A stretch of 64,000 nucleotides of DNA from Kutzneria sp044547355 (GCF_044547355.1 NZ_JBIUAG010000047.1:1-64000), one strand, 5' to 3'; positions 8,606-17,401 are shown, counted from the first letter of the stretch. Notes: generated by a model not told the origin, from the sequence alone. Numbers and translations are program-made.

Positions 8606-10906
8606 ATGGCCATGCGGATTCTCGGCTCCGAGCGCTACACGAGCCGTCCCATCGACCCCGCGGAGTTCGTGCGCGAGCTGCCGGATTCCCTTGCCCTGCA
8701 CACGGTCGCCCCGGAGGCGGCCGACGGACTCGACCCGCTGACCTACGAGGTGGTCCGCCACCGGCTCTGGTCGGTCACCGACGAGATGGGCGAGACGCTC
8801 AAGCGGATGTCGGGCTCGACGATCGTCACCGACGCCAACGACTTCGACTTCGCGATCAGCGACGAGCTCGGCCAGGAAGTGCAGGTCGGCCTGTACAACA
8901 CCATGCTCGTCGGCGCGGTCGACCTGGCCATCTACTGGGTGCTGCGCAACCGGGAGGTGCGTGAGGGCGACATGTTCCTGTGTAACGACCCGTGGATCGG
9001 CGGCGGGCTGCACCAGAACGACGTCATCGTCTTCCAGCCGGTTTTCCACGAGGGCAAGCTGTTCGCGTGGACCAGCGCGGTGTGCCACGAGATGGACCTC
9101 GGCGGTGTCGGGCTCGGATCGTTCTCGCCGGCCGCGCAGGACGTGTTCGCTGAGGCCGTGCCCACCCCGCCGGTGAAGGTGGTGCGGGACTTCGAGCTCC
9201 AGGACGACATCGCCGACCTGTGGGTGCGCCGCTCCCGGGTGCCGATGCTGGTCGGGCTGGACCTGCGGGCCAAGATCGGCGCGAACACGGTGGCCCGGTC
9301 CCGGCTGCTGTCGGTGATCGAGCAGTACGGCGCGGACACGGTCAAGGCCGTGATGAAGCGCATGATGTCCGACGCCGAGTCGCGGCTGCGGGCCCGGCTG
9401 CGGTCGCTGCCGGACGGCACCTGGAGCGCCACCGGCTACCAGGACCAGGCCTTCACCGGCGACCGTGGCGTGTACAAGATCACCGTGGCGATGACCAAAA
9501 AGGACGGTCACCTGACCTTCGACTTCACCGGCACGGACAAACAGGCTGGCGTGATCAACTGCGCGTACGGCGGCATGCGCGGCGGTGTGATGCTGGCATT
9601 GCTGCCGATTCTCGCGCACGACATCCCCTGGTCGGCCGGCGGTCTGATGCGCTGCTTCGACCTGGTGTCGGAGGAGGGCACCATCAACAACGCCACCTTC
9701 CCGGCCGCGCTCAACCGGGCCCCAATCGGCCCGGCCTGGCTCACCGGCTCGCTGGTCACCGAGTGCCTGGCCCAGCTGCTGGACCGCTCCGACGACCTGA
9801 TCGACAACGTCCGGGCGAACTGCTGCGGCACCCACGACACCGCGGTGCTGGCCGGGTTGGACCAGCGGGGCGAGCAGGACCTGCCGTTCATCCACATCGT
9901 CATGGACGTCATGGCGGCCGGCTACGGCGCCCGGCCGACCGTGGACGGGCTGGACACCGGCGGCCTGGCCTGCATCCCGATGGGACGGATCCCGGACGTC
10001 GAGATGAACGAGTACGCCCATCCGCTGCTCACCCTGTGGCGGCGGGAGGAGCCCGACTCGGGCGGCCCGGGGCGTCGGCGGGGCGGGCTCAGCGGATCGG
10101 CCGCGATCATGCCGTACGGCACCGGCGAACCGGTCGGGCTGGTGGTGGCGTCGTCGGGCAAGGCGGTGTCGCAGAACAACGGCATCGCCGGCGGCTATCC
10201 CGGCAACACCGCGATCGGCATCATCGCGCGCGGTGCGGGGGTGGACGCGGCGTTCGCCGGTGGCCGGCTGCCCGACTCGCTGGAATCCCTTGGCGGGGAC
10301 CAGGAACTCCGGCCGTGCTACGAGGAGACCGTGGTCGGCGTGGACGATGTGCTGTATCTGCACTGGCAGGGCGGTGGCGGCTACGGCGATCCGCTGCACC
10401 GCGATCCGGCCGACGTGGCGGTCGACGTGAGCCAGGGCCGGGTCACCGTCGACGGTGCGCTGGAAGGGTATGGCGTGGTGTTGGTCGACGGCTCGGTCGA
10501 CGCGGCCGCGACCGCGCGGCGGCGCGATGCGGAGCGGACGCGGCGGCGGGACCGGAGTCATTCGGTCGAGGAGCCGGCGCACGTCGTCGATGTGGCCGAG
10601 GGTCGCCGGCTCGACGACAACTTGGTCGAGGTGGACGCGGCGGTGGCCTGTCGGCACTGCGGTCGCGCACTCGGCGACGCGCGGCACGGCAACGTGCTTC
10701 GGCTGGCCCGCTTTGAGGGCCCGTCGTCGGCGGCCGGCCGCCAGGTCACCTCGGATCCGGAGCTCTACGTGGACGCCGAGATCGTGTTCCGGCAGCTGTG
10801 CTGCCCGGGCTGCTGGACCGCCGTCTACTCCGGGATCGTGCCGGCCGACCATCCCGATCACGCCCTCGACATCGGCCGGCTGCTGAGCCCGAGCAACTCG
10901 CGGTGA
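8606..10906 (+). CDS. HyuB-type subunit (acetone/acetophenone carboxylase alpha-like) with C-terminal Cys-rich tail
   Basis: The 766-residue product is a hydantoinase B/oxoprolinase domain protein, with DPWIGGGLHQNDV and TSAVCHEMDLGG as conserved features and a Gly-rich GGGGYGDPLHRDP near residue 595. After that domain comes a tail with two Cys clusters, CRHC at about 682-685 and CCPGC at about 732-736, looking like a zinc site. In acetone carboxylases a small separate gamma subunit carries such a site, so this may be a built-in equivalent; that is inference. It is cotranscribed with the A subunit (GGAG ribosome site) and ends at a strong hairpin terminator. Confidence 0.9.
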   Translation: MAMRILGSERYTSRPIDPAEFVRELPDSLALHTVAPEAADGLDPLTYEVVRHRLWSVTDEMGETLKRMSGSTIVTDANDFDFAISDELGQEVQVGLYNTMLVGAVDLAIYWVLRNREVREGDMFLCNDPWIGGGLHQNDVIVFQPVFHEGKLFAWTSAVCHEMDLGGVGLGSFSPAAQDVFAEAVPTPPVKVVRDFELQDDIADLWVRRSRVPMLVGLDLRAKIGANTVARSRLLSVIEQYGADTVKAVMKRMMSDAESRLRARLRSLPDGTWSATGYQDQAFTGDRGVYKITVAMTKKDGHLTFDFTGTDKQAGVINCAYGGMRGGVMLALLPILAHDIPWSAGGLMRCFDLVSEEGTINNATFPAALNRAPIGPAWLTGSLVTECLAQLLDRSDDLIDNVRANCCGTHDTAVLAGLDQRGEQDLPFIHIVMDVMAAGYGARPTVDGLDTGGLACIPMGRIPDVEMNEYAHPLLTLWRREEPDSGGPGRRRGGLSGSAAIMPYGTGEPVGLVVASSGKAVSQNNGIAGGYPGNTAIGIIARGAGVDAAFAGGRLPDSLESLGGDQELRPCYEETVVGVDDVLYLHWQGGGGYGDPLHRDPADVAVDVSQGRVTVDGALEGYGVVLVDGSVDAAATARRRDAERTRRRDRSHSVEEPAHVVDVAEGRRLDDNLVEVDAAVACRHCGRALGDARHGNVLRLARFEGPSSAAGRQVTSDPELYVDAEIVFRQLCCPGCWTAVYSGIVPADHPDHALDIGRLLSPSNSR

Positions 10907-10913
10907 CTTCGCG

Positions 10914-10946
10914 GCGCCCCCGAGTCCACTTCGGACTCGGGGGCGC
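10914..10946. terminator. Strong hairpin terminator between convergent genes
   Basis: A perfect 14-bp stem (GCGCCCCCGAGTCC and its complement) with the loop ACTTC sits between the stop codons of the HyuB-type gene and the convergent dehydrogenase. There is no T tract, as is common in high-GC genomes. It can serve both strands. Confidence 0.9.
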
Positions 10947-10951
10947 GGTGC

Positions 10952-11920
10952 TCAGAGCGTGAAGACGATCTTGCCGAAGATCTGGCCGTCGAGCATCCGG
11001 CGAAAGCCGGTCGCCGCCTGGTCCATCGGCAGAGTCGTGTCGATCACCGGTCGCACGCCGGTGGTGTCGAGAAGGTCAAGCAGGGCCCCGAATTCCGCCC
11101 GCGTGCCCATGGTGGACCCGACGATCCGCAGCTGGAGCAGGAAGATCCGGTTCAGGTCGACGTCGGGCAGCTTCGCGCCGCTGGTCACTCCGGTCGTCAC
11201 CAGCGTGCCGCCGGGCCGCAGCGCGCGAATCGAGTGCTCCCAGGTCGCCTGGCCGACGGTGTCCATCACCGCGTCCACCCGGCGCGGCAGCCGGGCGCCG
11301 CTGGCGAACACTTCGTGCGCACCGAGTTCGAGGGCGCGCTGGCCGCGCTGCTCGTCCCGGCTGGTCACCCACACCCGGAAACCGCCGGCCCGTGCCAACG
11401 AGATCAGCGCCGTGGCCACGCCGCCGCCGGCCCCTTGGACCAGCACCGTGTCACCGGATCGCAGACCGCTGCGGGTGAACAGCATCCTGTATGCGGTCAG
11501 CCAGGATGTCGGCAGACACGCCGCGTCCACCGCCGACAGCGAGGCCGGCCGCCGCAGCACGTTGCGCCGGGGGACAACCACCTCGTCGGCGAACGTGCCC
11601 GGGTGCAACTCGCTCAGCAGCGTCCGCTTCGGATCGAACGTCTCGTCCCCGACCGTGTCCGGATCGGCGATGACCGCGTGCACCACCACCGGCTCGCCGT
11701 CCTCGTCCACCCCGGCCGCATCGCATCCGAGGATCATCGGCAGCCGCTGCGCCGGCAGGCCCGCCCCGCGCAGCGACCAGATGTCGTGGTGGTTGAGCGA
11801 CGCCGCCTGCACCCACACCCGCGTCCACCCCGCCGGCGCCTCCGCCGCCGGCCGCTCGCCGACCCGCAGTCCGGCCAGGGGATCGTGCTGATCGACATGC
11901 TCCGCGTACACCGCGAACAC
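10952..11920 (-). CDS. MDR-family NAD(P)-dependent oxidoreductase (quinone reductase-like)
   Basis: This 322-residue medium-chain dehydrogenase has the nucleotide-binding motif VLVQGAGGGVATALISLA and lacks the four-Cys structural zinc lobe, so it is closer to quinone oxidoreductases or enoyl reductases than to zinc alcohol dehydrogenases. A strong GGAGG precedes the GTG start. The promoter region upstream carries operator site 2, which ties it to the carboxylase and ligase genes. Likely role: redox step on a carbonyl or enone intermediate of the same pathway; substrate unknown. Confidence 0.9.
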   Translation of the reverse strand: MFAVYAEHVDQHDPLAGLRVGERPAAEAPAGWTRVWVQAASLNHHDIWSLRGAGLPAQRLPMILGCDAAGVDEDGEPVVVHAVIADPDTVGDETFDPKRTLLSELHPGTFADEVVVPRRNVLRRPASLSAVDAACLPTSWLTAYRMLFTRSGLRSGDTVLVQGAGGGVATALISLARAGGFRVWVTSRDEQRGQRALELGAHEVFASGARLPRRVDAVMDTVGQATWEHSIRALRPGGTLVTTGVTSGAKLPDVDLNRIFLLQLRIVGSTMGTRAEFGALLDLLDTTGVRPVIDTTLPMDQAATGFRRMLDGQIFGKIVFTL

Positions 11921-11937
11921 GGTCGCCTCCTACTTAG

Positions 11938-11955
11938 ACGTCAACTATTCGACAC
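11938..11955. promoter_or_regulatory. Near-palindromic operator, site 2 of 3
   Basis: ACGTCAACTATTCGACAC matches site 1 at 15 of 18 positions and lies 18 bases before the dehydrogenase start, overlapping its likely promoter or leader. Confidence 0.75.
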
Positions 11956-12057
11956 CATCGTAAACCGTGCGGACGTGACCGAACACCCGCCGTTCTGCCC
12001 GGAAGGGGGGCATTCCTGGCGTTGGGGATCGGTCCCTTGATCTTGAGCGGGCCGAGG

Positions 12058-12573
12058 TCAGGAGGCGGCGGTCTCGTCGACCTGGGTGGCGGTGGTGAGG
12101 TTGGCCTCGATCTGTTCGAGGTCACGGAGCAGGGCCCGCTGCCGGGTGGCCGGAATGCCGGTGGTGGTGTCGTGTTCGAGCTGGGCCCAGATCTGCTCGA
12201 TCTGGCCGCGCAGGGCGGTGCCGGCCGGGGTCATGTCGACGAGGGTGGCGCGGCCGTCGGAGGGGTCCGGGGTGCGTCGGACGAAGCCGGCCCGCTCCAG
12301 GCGCTGCACGCTGCGGGTCATCGCGGCGGAGTCGGTGTCGAAGGTGGCGGCGAGGTCGGACTGCCGCTGCGGCCCGTTGTCCCACAGGTGCATGAGCAGC
12401 AGCTCCTGGCCGGGGTGCAGGCCGACGGCGCGGAACAGCTGGCGGGCGCGGGTGATGTGCAGGCGGGTGATCCTGATGATGGCGTTGCTGACCGGTCCGT
12501 TGGCCGCCGCGCTGGGTTGGGCGGCCGACACGGGCCGCCTGCCGGATGAGGTCACGTTGTGCATGCTAGCCAT
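12058..12573 (-). CDS. MarR family transcriptional regulator
   Basis: The 171-residue winged-helix protein has the MarR core: LHPGQELLLMHLWDNGPQRQSDLA, then the recognition helix region TDSAAMTRSVQRLERAGFVRR and the wing motif DPSDGRATLVDMT. Its first codons overlap the end of the upstream alcohol dehydrogenase gene by eight bases, so the two are cotranscribed. An internal ATG three codons on is an alternative start. Such regulators commonly sense aromatic acids or CoA thioesters. It may control this cluster, through the 6426/11938/15603 operators or otherwise. Confidence 0.92.
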   Translation of the reverse strand: MASMHNVTSSGRRPVSAAQPSAAANGPVSNAIIRITRLHITRARQLFRAVGLHPGQELLLMHLWDNGPQRQSDLAATFDTDSAAMTRSVQRLERAGFVRRTPDPSDGRATLVDMTPAGTALRGQIEQIWAQLEHDTTTGIPATRQRALLRDLEQIEANLTTATQVDETAAS

Positions 12574-13572
12574 GCGGGTCGATCAGGATCTTCATGGTCC
12601 GCGCCGCCCGCAGGGCCTCGAACGCCGACAGCGCGGCGGCGATGGGCGCCACCTCCGTGGTCAGGTCGGCCACCGCGATCCGGCCGTCGGCGAGCAGGTC
12701 GATGGCCTCGTCGAACTCGTCGGCGTAAGTGAACGAGCCGCGCACGGTGATCTCCTTGAGCAGGATCCGGACCGGATCGAGCCCCGACCCGGGGCCGGCC
12801 CCGACGACGACCAGAACGCCGCCGGGGCGGAGGGCGTCGAGGGCCAGCGTGGTCGCGCCGGCGCTGCCGGAGCATTCGAGGACGACGTCGGGCCGGACCG
12901 ACCCGGCGGCCTCGTCGGGCGTCAGGGCGTCGTCGACGTGGGAGGCGGCGGCGAACGCCCGGCGTTCGGGGGCGGGTTCGACGAGGAGGATCCGCCCGGC
13001 GTGGCCGTCCGCGGCGAGGCGGCAGGCCAGCTGCCCGATCGGCCCGCCGCCGGAGACCAGCACGGTGGCGCCGGCGATGTCGCCGGCCTGGCGCAGGGCC
13101 CGCAGCGCGGTCGCGGTCGGCTCGACCCAGGCCGCCTCGACCCGCCCGGTGCCGGGCGGAATCCGCCGCAGCGTCTTGGGGGACACGACAACCGACGGCG
13201 CCAGGCCGCCGTCGGCCTGCAGGCCGAGCGCGGTCTCCATGGTGGCCTGGTGACAGAAGTTGGGCCGCCCGGCCCGGCAGTGCTCGCAGAAGCCGCAGAC
13301 GTTTCCGTTGGGGTTCAACGCCACCCGGTCCCCGACGGCCCAGCCGGAGACCTCGGCCCCCACCTGCGCGACCCGGCCGCTCATCTCGTGGCCGAGCACG
13401 AAACCGCCTCGGTAGACCTGGGGCAGGTCGGGGGAGTGCAGGTCGCTGCCGCAGATCCCGCACAGGTCGACGTCGACCAGCACCTGGTCGGCACGGGGCA
13501 CCGGCTCTTGTCGGTCTTCGAGCACGATCCGGCGCTGGTCGTCGAGCAGCACCGCGGGCATCATCGCCATCC
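12566..13572 (-). CDS. Zinc-dependent alcohol dehydrogenase (MDR)
   Basis: The 335-residue enzyme has the catalytic zinc motif CGICGSDLHS and GHEMSGRV. Its structural zinc lobe is CGFCEHCRAGRPNFC and its NAD-binding loop VLVSGGGPIGQLAC. A typical member oxidises a secondary alcohol or polyol with NAD. The ATG at 13572 begins the conserved fold; the DNA further upstream is the assembly artefact, so the promoter or preceding gene junction cannot be judged. In the proposed ketone pathway it would supply the ketone from an alcohol (inference). Confidence 0.92.
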
Positions 13573-13598
13573 TGGGCACCTGCCTTCGGTCGTGGTGG

Positions 13599-13822
13599 GG
13601 GGGGGGGGGGGGGGGGGCCCCCCCCCCCCCCCCCACGCGGCGCCCCCCCCCCCCCCCCCCCCCGCCGCGCCCCCCCCGCCGGGCCCCCCCCCGCCCGCGG
13701 CGCCCCCCCCGNNNNNNNNNNCGGGGGGGGGGGGGCCACCCCCCCCGGGGCAAACACCCCCTCCGGGGCCCCGGGGTTGGGGGGGGGGGGGGGGGTGGCG
13801 GGGCGGGCACCCCCCCCCGCCC
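13599..13822. other. Assembly gap and homopolymer artefact
   Basis: Long runs of G, then of C, then mixed C/G tracts surround ten N at 13712-13721. The composition is unlike any neighbouring DNA and open frames through it are meaningless. The ten N are probably a placeholder, so true length between the dehydrogenase and the SDR gene is unknown and a gene could be missing. Confidence 0.95.
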
Positions 13823-13825
13823 GTC

Positions 13826-14518
13826 TTAGCGGAGGACCGCCCCGCCGTCGGCGCAGAGGACCTGCCCGGTCAGGGCCGCGCCGCCGGTCGAGGCCAGGAA
13901 GGCGACCGCGGCCGCCGTGTCGTCCGGCGTGAGCCGCCGGTTGAGGGCCTGCCGGGCGACCACCGCGTCGAACTGCTCCTCGGTGTTGACGGTGCGCGAG
14001 CCCGGCGTGTCGGTGAGGCCGGGCGCGACGGCGGTCACCGCGATGCCGTCCGGCCCGAGCGCGTGGGCCAGGGATCGCATGATCCCGATCAACGCGCCCT
14101 TGCTCGCCACGTACGGCAGCAGCACCGGGGTAGGCGGATCCCAGAGCGTGTCCGACGTGATGAACACGATGCGACCGACCCCGCGCTCGGCCATACCGGG
14201 TGTGAAGGCCTGCGCCAGCCACAACGCCGACTCGACGTTGACGGCCTGGACGCGCCGCCAGGTCTCGGCGGTGAGATCGGCCAGCGCGGCCACGTCGAAC
14301 GCGCCCGCGCAGTGCACGAACACGTCGCAGCGGCCGTGCCGGTCGAGGACCTCCGCCGCCGCCCGCCGGGTGGACTGCTCGTCCGCGAGATCGACCGCAA
14401 CGTCACCGTCGCGGTCGAGCACGACGGTGCGATGCCTGGTCGTCCGCAGCGCCTGCACGATCGCCGATCCGATCGCGCCGGCGCCGCCGGTGACCACCGC
14501 CACCCGTTCGGCGGTCAT
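13826..14518 (-). CDS. Short-chain dehydrogenase/reductase
   Basis: The 230-residue SDR has the cofactor motif TGGAGAIG near the N terminus, VHCAGAF, the catalytic Ser in FITSDTLW and the YVASK catalytic pair, and ends in the usual LCADGGAVLR. It is FabG-like in size. Its ATG overlaps the stop of the upstream quinone-oxidoreductase gene by four bases (ATGA). It probably reduces or oxidises a carbonyl/hydroxy intermediate of the surrounding catabolic pathway. The region just after its stop is the assembly artefact. Confidence 0.92.
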   Translation of the reverse strand: MTAERVAVVTGGAGAIGSAIVQALRTTRHRTVVLDRDGDVAVDLADEQSTRRAAAEVLDRHGRCDVFVHCAGAFDVAALADLTAETWRRVQAVNVESALWLAQAFTPGMAERGVGRIVFITSDTLWDPPTPVLLPYVASKGALIGIMRSLAHALGPDGIAVTAVAPGLTDTPGSRTVNTEEQFDAVVARQALNRRLTPDDTAAAVAFLASTGGAALTGQVLCADGGAVLR

Positions 14519-15519
14519 GGCTTCAGCACGAGCTTTCCTGTCGTGGCGCCGGTTTCCAGCAGCCGGTGCGCCTGCGTGGCCTCGCTCAGCGGCAGCGCCT
14601 GCACTGCGGGCGTGGCGACGTCGCCGCCGGCCACCCAGCGGACCAGCCGCTCCAGCGATGCCCCCACCTCGGGCAGCCGGTGTTCGAACCACACGCCCAG
14701 GTTGAAGCCGGTGAGGACCTGGCTGGGCGCGGGGTCGTAGAGTAGCGGCTCGAGCGACTTGGGGTCGAAGCCCTCGACGGAGCCGGAGACCGAGCCGTAG
14801 ACGACGAGCCGGGCGAACGGCGCCAGGATCGTCAGCGTCTCGGCCAGGCTGGCCGGGCCGCGCATCTCCAGCGCCACGTCGACACCGCGGCCGCCGGTGA
14901 GCTCGCGGACCTCGTCGGTCCAGCCCGGCTTGGTGTAGTCCACGGCGTGGTCGGCGCCGAGCTTGAGCGCGATCTCGCGCTTCTCGGCCGTGCTGGCCCC
15001 GGCGATGACCGTGCCCGCGCCGAGCAGCTTGGCGATCTGCACGGCGTAGCTGCCGAGCCCGCCGGCCGCCGCCGGCACGAACACCGTCTCGCCCGGGGCG
15101 AGCTTGGCGGCGTCGCCGAGCATCACCGTGGCGGCCAGGCCGGTGACGATGATGCCGGCGGCGACGTCCAGGTCGAGCCCGGCCGGGACCGGGATCAGGC
15201 CGTTGGCGTAGGCGAGGGCGAGCTCCGCGTAGCCGCCGGAGGCGTCGGCGCCGACCATGCCGAACACCCGCGTGCCGAGTTCGAGGTCGACCCCCTCGCC
15301 GACCGCGGCGATGGTGCCGGCCACCTCGGCGCCGGGCACGAACGGCGGCGTCGTCGGGACCGGGTAGACGTCGCCGCGGCGACGCATCACGTCCGAGAAG
15401 TTGACCGCGGCCGCCGCCACTCGGATCACCACCTGTCCCGGTCCGGGAACCGGGTCGGGCAGGTCCACCAGCCGCAACACCTCGGCCGGGCCCTGCTCCG
15501 TCAACTGGATCGCTTTCAC
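14515..15519 (-). CDS. NADPH:quinone oxidoreductase / zinc-free MDR enzyme
   Basis: The 334-residue protein shows the QOR pattern: N-terminal GroES-like fold, VPAAAGGLGSYAVQIAKLLGA as NADPH site and a C-terminal SEATQAHRLLETGATTGKLVLKP typical of the family. No structural zinc Cys are present. The GTG start follows AAGGAG at seven bases. It is the first gene of the minus-strand unit MDR-SDR-(gap)-alcohol dehydrogenase-MarR, and is divergent from the SnoaL-like gene with operator site 3 between them. Confidence 0.92.
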   Translation of the reverse strand: MKAIQLTEQGPAEVLRLVDLPDPVPGPGQVVIRVAAAAVNFSDVMRRRGDVYPVPTTPPFVPGAEVAGTIAAVGEGVDLELGTRVFGMVGADASGGYAELALAYANGLIPVPAGLDLDVAAGIIVTGLAATVMLGDAAKLAPGETVFVPAAAGGLGSYAVQIAKLLGAGTVIAGASTAEKREIALKLGADHAVDYTKPGWTDEVRELTGGRGVDVALEMRGPASLAETLTILAPFARLVVYGSVSGSVEGFDPKSLEPLLYDPAPSQVLTGFNLGVWFEHRLPEVGASLERLVRWVAGGDVATPAVQALPLSEATQAHRLLETGATTGKLVLKP

Positions 15520-15542
15520 GTGACACTCCTTGAGGCAAATAA

Positions 15543-15555
15543 CTGTCTCGGACAG
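15543..15555. promoter_or_regulatory. Short palindrome upstream of MDR gene
   Basis: CTGTC-TCG-GACAG lies 23 bases upstream of the oxidoreductase start, in the divergent region that also holds operator site 3. It could be a second regulator site; only one copy was seen. Confidence 0.35.
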
Positions 15556-15602
15556 CTAACTCAGCCGAGGCTACCACGCGCCCGGTTGACATGTCTTCGC
15601 CT

Positions 15603-15620
15603 GCGTCGAATACTCGACAC
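15603..15620. promoter_or_regulatory. Near-palindromic operator, site 3 of 3
   Basis: GCGTCGAATACTCGACAC shares the GTCRANTANTCGACAC core with sites at 6426 and 11938. It sits 27 bases before the SnoaL-like gene, close to its expected promoter. Confidence 0.72.
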
Positions 15621-15647
15621 ATGAGAAGATAGACCCGGAGGCAAGCC

Positions 15648-16013
15648 ATGACGGACCCGTATCGCTGGGCAGAGTCCCTGTTCGAGTTCGTGGACCGGTT
15701 TGACGCCGACGGCGTGGCCGCGCGGATGGCGCCGGACGGCGTGCTGGTCAGCGTCAACGACAACCCGGCGGCCGGCCGGGACGGCGTCCGTGCCGCGGTG
15801 CGCTGGTTCGAGCAGGCGATCGCCGGCATCGGCCACGAGGTCCTGCGGGCCTGGCGGGTCGGCGACACCGTCCTCGTCGAGCTGCGGGTCACCTACACCC
15901 GGCACGACGGCGGCCAGCTGGTGCTGCCCTGCGCGAACATCTTCGACCTGACCGACGACGGCCTGATCGCCAGGTACCAGATCTTCATGGACATGACGCC
16001 GGTCTTCGCCTGA
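15648..16013 (+). CDS. SnoaL/NTF2-like protein (ketosteroid isomerase fold)
   Basis: The 121-residue protein has the small alpha+beta barrel pattern of SnoaL-like proteins: an N-terminal helix pair (FEFVDRFDADGVAARMAPDGVLVSVND), a middle helix and C-terminal strands ending GLIARYQIFMDMTPVF. Members act as isomerases, hydratases or cyclases, or only bind ligands; the substrate cannot be inferred. The ATG follows GGAGG at seven bases. The flavoenzyme starts 17 bases downstream, so the two form one transcript controlled from operator site 3. Confidence 0.82.
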   Translation: MTDPYRWAESLFEFVDRFDADGVAARMAPDGVLVSVNDNPAAGRDGVRAAVRWFEQAIAGIGHEVLRAWRVGDTVLVELRVTYTRHDGGQLVLPCANIFDLTDDGLIARYQIFMDMTPVFA

Positions 16014-16030
16014 GCACAACGGAGCGCACG

Positions 16031-17401
16031 ATGGCGGAATTCGCAGGAACCTTCGCCCGGCGGGGCGACGCCCGCTACGAGGAGCTGCGCGTCGGGCACG
16101 TGTTCAACCGACGCCTGAGCAGCCGGATGCCCGCCGCGGTGCTGCGGCCGGCCGACGAGGACGACGTGGTTGCCGGAGTGAAGCTGGCCGCTGCGGAAGG
16201 CTGGCCGGTGTCCGTCCGCGCCGGCGGCCACTCCTGGGCGAGCTGGGGTGTCCGCGACGACGCGCTGCTCATCGACTTCGGCGCGATGAAGGACATGGCG
16301 TTCGACCCGGCGACGAACATCGTCACGGCGACGCCGGCCGTGGCCGGCGCGACCGAGTTGGACCCGTTCCTGGCCGAGCGGGGGCGGTTCTTCCCGGTGG
16401 GGCACTGTGAATCCGTGGGGCTCGGCGGTTTCCTGTTGCAGGGCGGGATGGGCTGGCAGACCCGGCACTACGGGTGGTCCTGCGAAAGCATCGAGGCCAT
16501 CGACGTCGTGCTCGCCGACGGTCGCAAGGTCCGGGCCAGCGCGCACGAGAACGCGGACCTGCTGTGGGCCGCCCGCGGCGCCGGACCGGGTTTTCCCGGT
16601 GTCATCACGCGATTCCACCTCCGCACGTTCGCGCGGCCGGCCTTCGCACAGGACACGAGGACGTTCCGTCTCGCGGATCTCGACGAGCTTCTGGCCTGGC
16701 TGCAACGGATCCTGCCCGCGCTCGACCGTCGGGTGGAGCCCATCCTGATCGCCACCCGACAGCCCGAGGTTCCGCTCGACGCCGGCGTCTCCCGGCCCGA
16801 GGGCACCATCGTGATCATGCACACCACCGCCATCGGAGACTCCGAGGCCGAGATCGCGCCGCTGCTGGCTGCCTTCGACGCGTGCCCGGTCCGCCACCTC
16901 GGTCGCGTGCGTGGCGGGACCAGCATTCCTGAGCAGAACGCGCTGCTCTCCCCGCAGAACCCCGAGGGTTTCCGCTGGCGCGTCGACTGCACCTGGACCG
17001 ACGCCCCGGCCGCGACGCTCGCACCCCGGCTGCGGGAGTTCTGGGCCACCTTGCCCACCGAGCGTTCCTGGTCCATGTGGTACGGCTGGTCGCCGTCGGG
17101 GGAGCTGCCTGACATGGCCTTCTCCGTCGAGGGAACCGGTCTGGTCTCCACCTACGTCTGCTACGACGACCCCACCCTGGACGAGCCCCTGGCCGACTTC
17201 GTGCACGGCGCCACCGCCGAACTCGCCGCCGACTTCGGCAAGGGCGTCTATCTCGGCGACACCGACTTCACCCGGCGCGGCGACCGCTTCGTCGCCGACG
17301 ACAACTTCGAGCGCCTGCGGGAGATCCGCCTCGCCCGGGACCCGAGCCGCCGGTTCTGCGGCTACCTGATCGACGACGAGGCGAAGCTCAACCTCCACTG
17401 A
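16031..17401 (+). CDS. FAD-linked oxidoreductase with BBE domain
   Basis: The 456-residue enzyme has a FAD_binding_4 (PCMH) domain at about 35-200 with the His-containing flavin site RAGGHSWASWG (His67, the usual covalent attachment point) and GLGGFLLQGGMGWQTRHYG. Its C-terminal berberine-bridge-type tail includes NFERLREIRLARDPSRRFCGY. The second covalent Cys of bicovalent family members is not evident: the HCES segment near 129-132 may supply it. No signal peptide, so it should act in the cytoplasm, oxidising an alcohol or C-H bond with oxygen. It is the second gene of the SnoaL unit. Confidence 0.9.
   Translation: MAEFAGTFARRGDARYEELRVGHVFNRRLSSRMPAAVLRPADEDDVVAGVKLAAAEGWPVSVRAGGHSWASWGVRDDALLIDFGAMKDMAFDPATNIVTATPAVAGATELDPFLAERGRFFPVGHCESVGLGGFLLQGGMGWQTRHYGWSCESIEAIDVVLADGRKVRASAHENADLLWAARGAGPGFPGVITRFHLRTFARPAFAQDTRTFRLADLDELLAWLQRILPALDRRVEPILIATRQPEVPLDAGVSRPEGTIVIMHTTAIGDSEAEIAPLLAAFDACPVRHLGRVRGGTSIPEQNALLSPQNPEGFRWRVDCTWTDAPAATLAPRLREFWATLPTERSWSMWYGWSPSGELPDMAFSVEGTGLVSTYVCYDDPTLDEPLADFVHGATAELAADFGKGVYLGDTDFTRRGDRFVADDNFERLREIRLARDPSRRFCGYLIDDEAKLNLH

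Noticed and set aside
6413..10861. Very long open frame on the minus strand opposite the HyuA/HyuB genes
   Set aside because: It is rich in Arg, Gly, His and Val with no domain or ribosome site, as expected for the antisense frame of high-GC genes; the plus-strand genes carry clear motifs.
12086..14740. Open frame running through the N-containing region on the plus strand
   Set aside because: It crosses the assembly artefact and lies antisense to MarR, dehydrogenase and SDR genes with clear motifs.
15543..15555. A fourth copy of the shared operator
   Set aside because: CTGTCTCGGACAG has a different half-site, shorter spacing and a GC-rich centre compared with the three operator sites.
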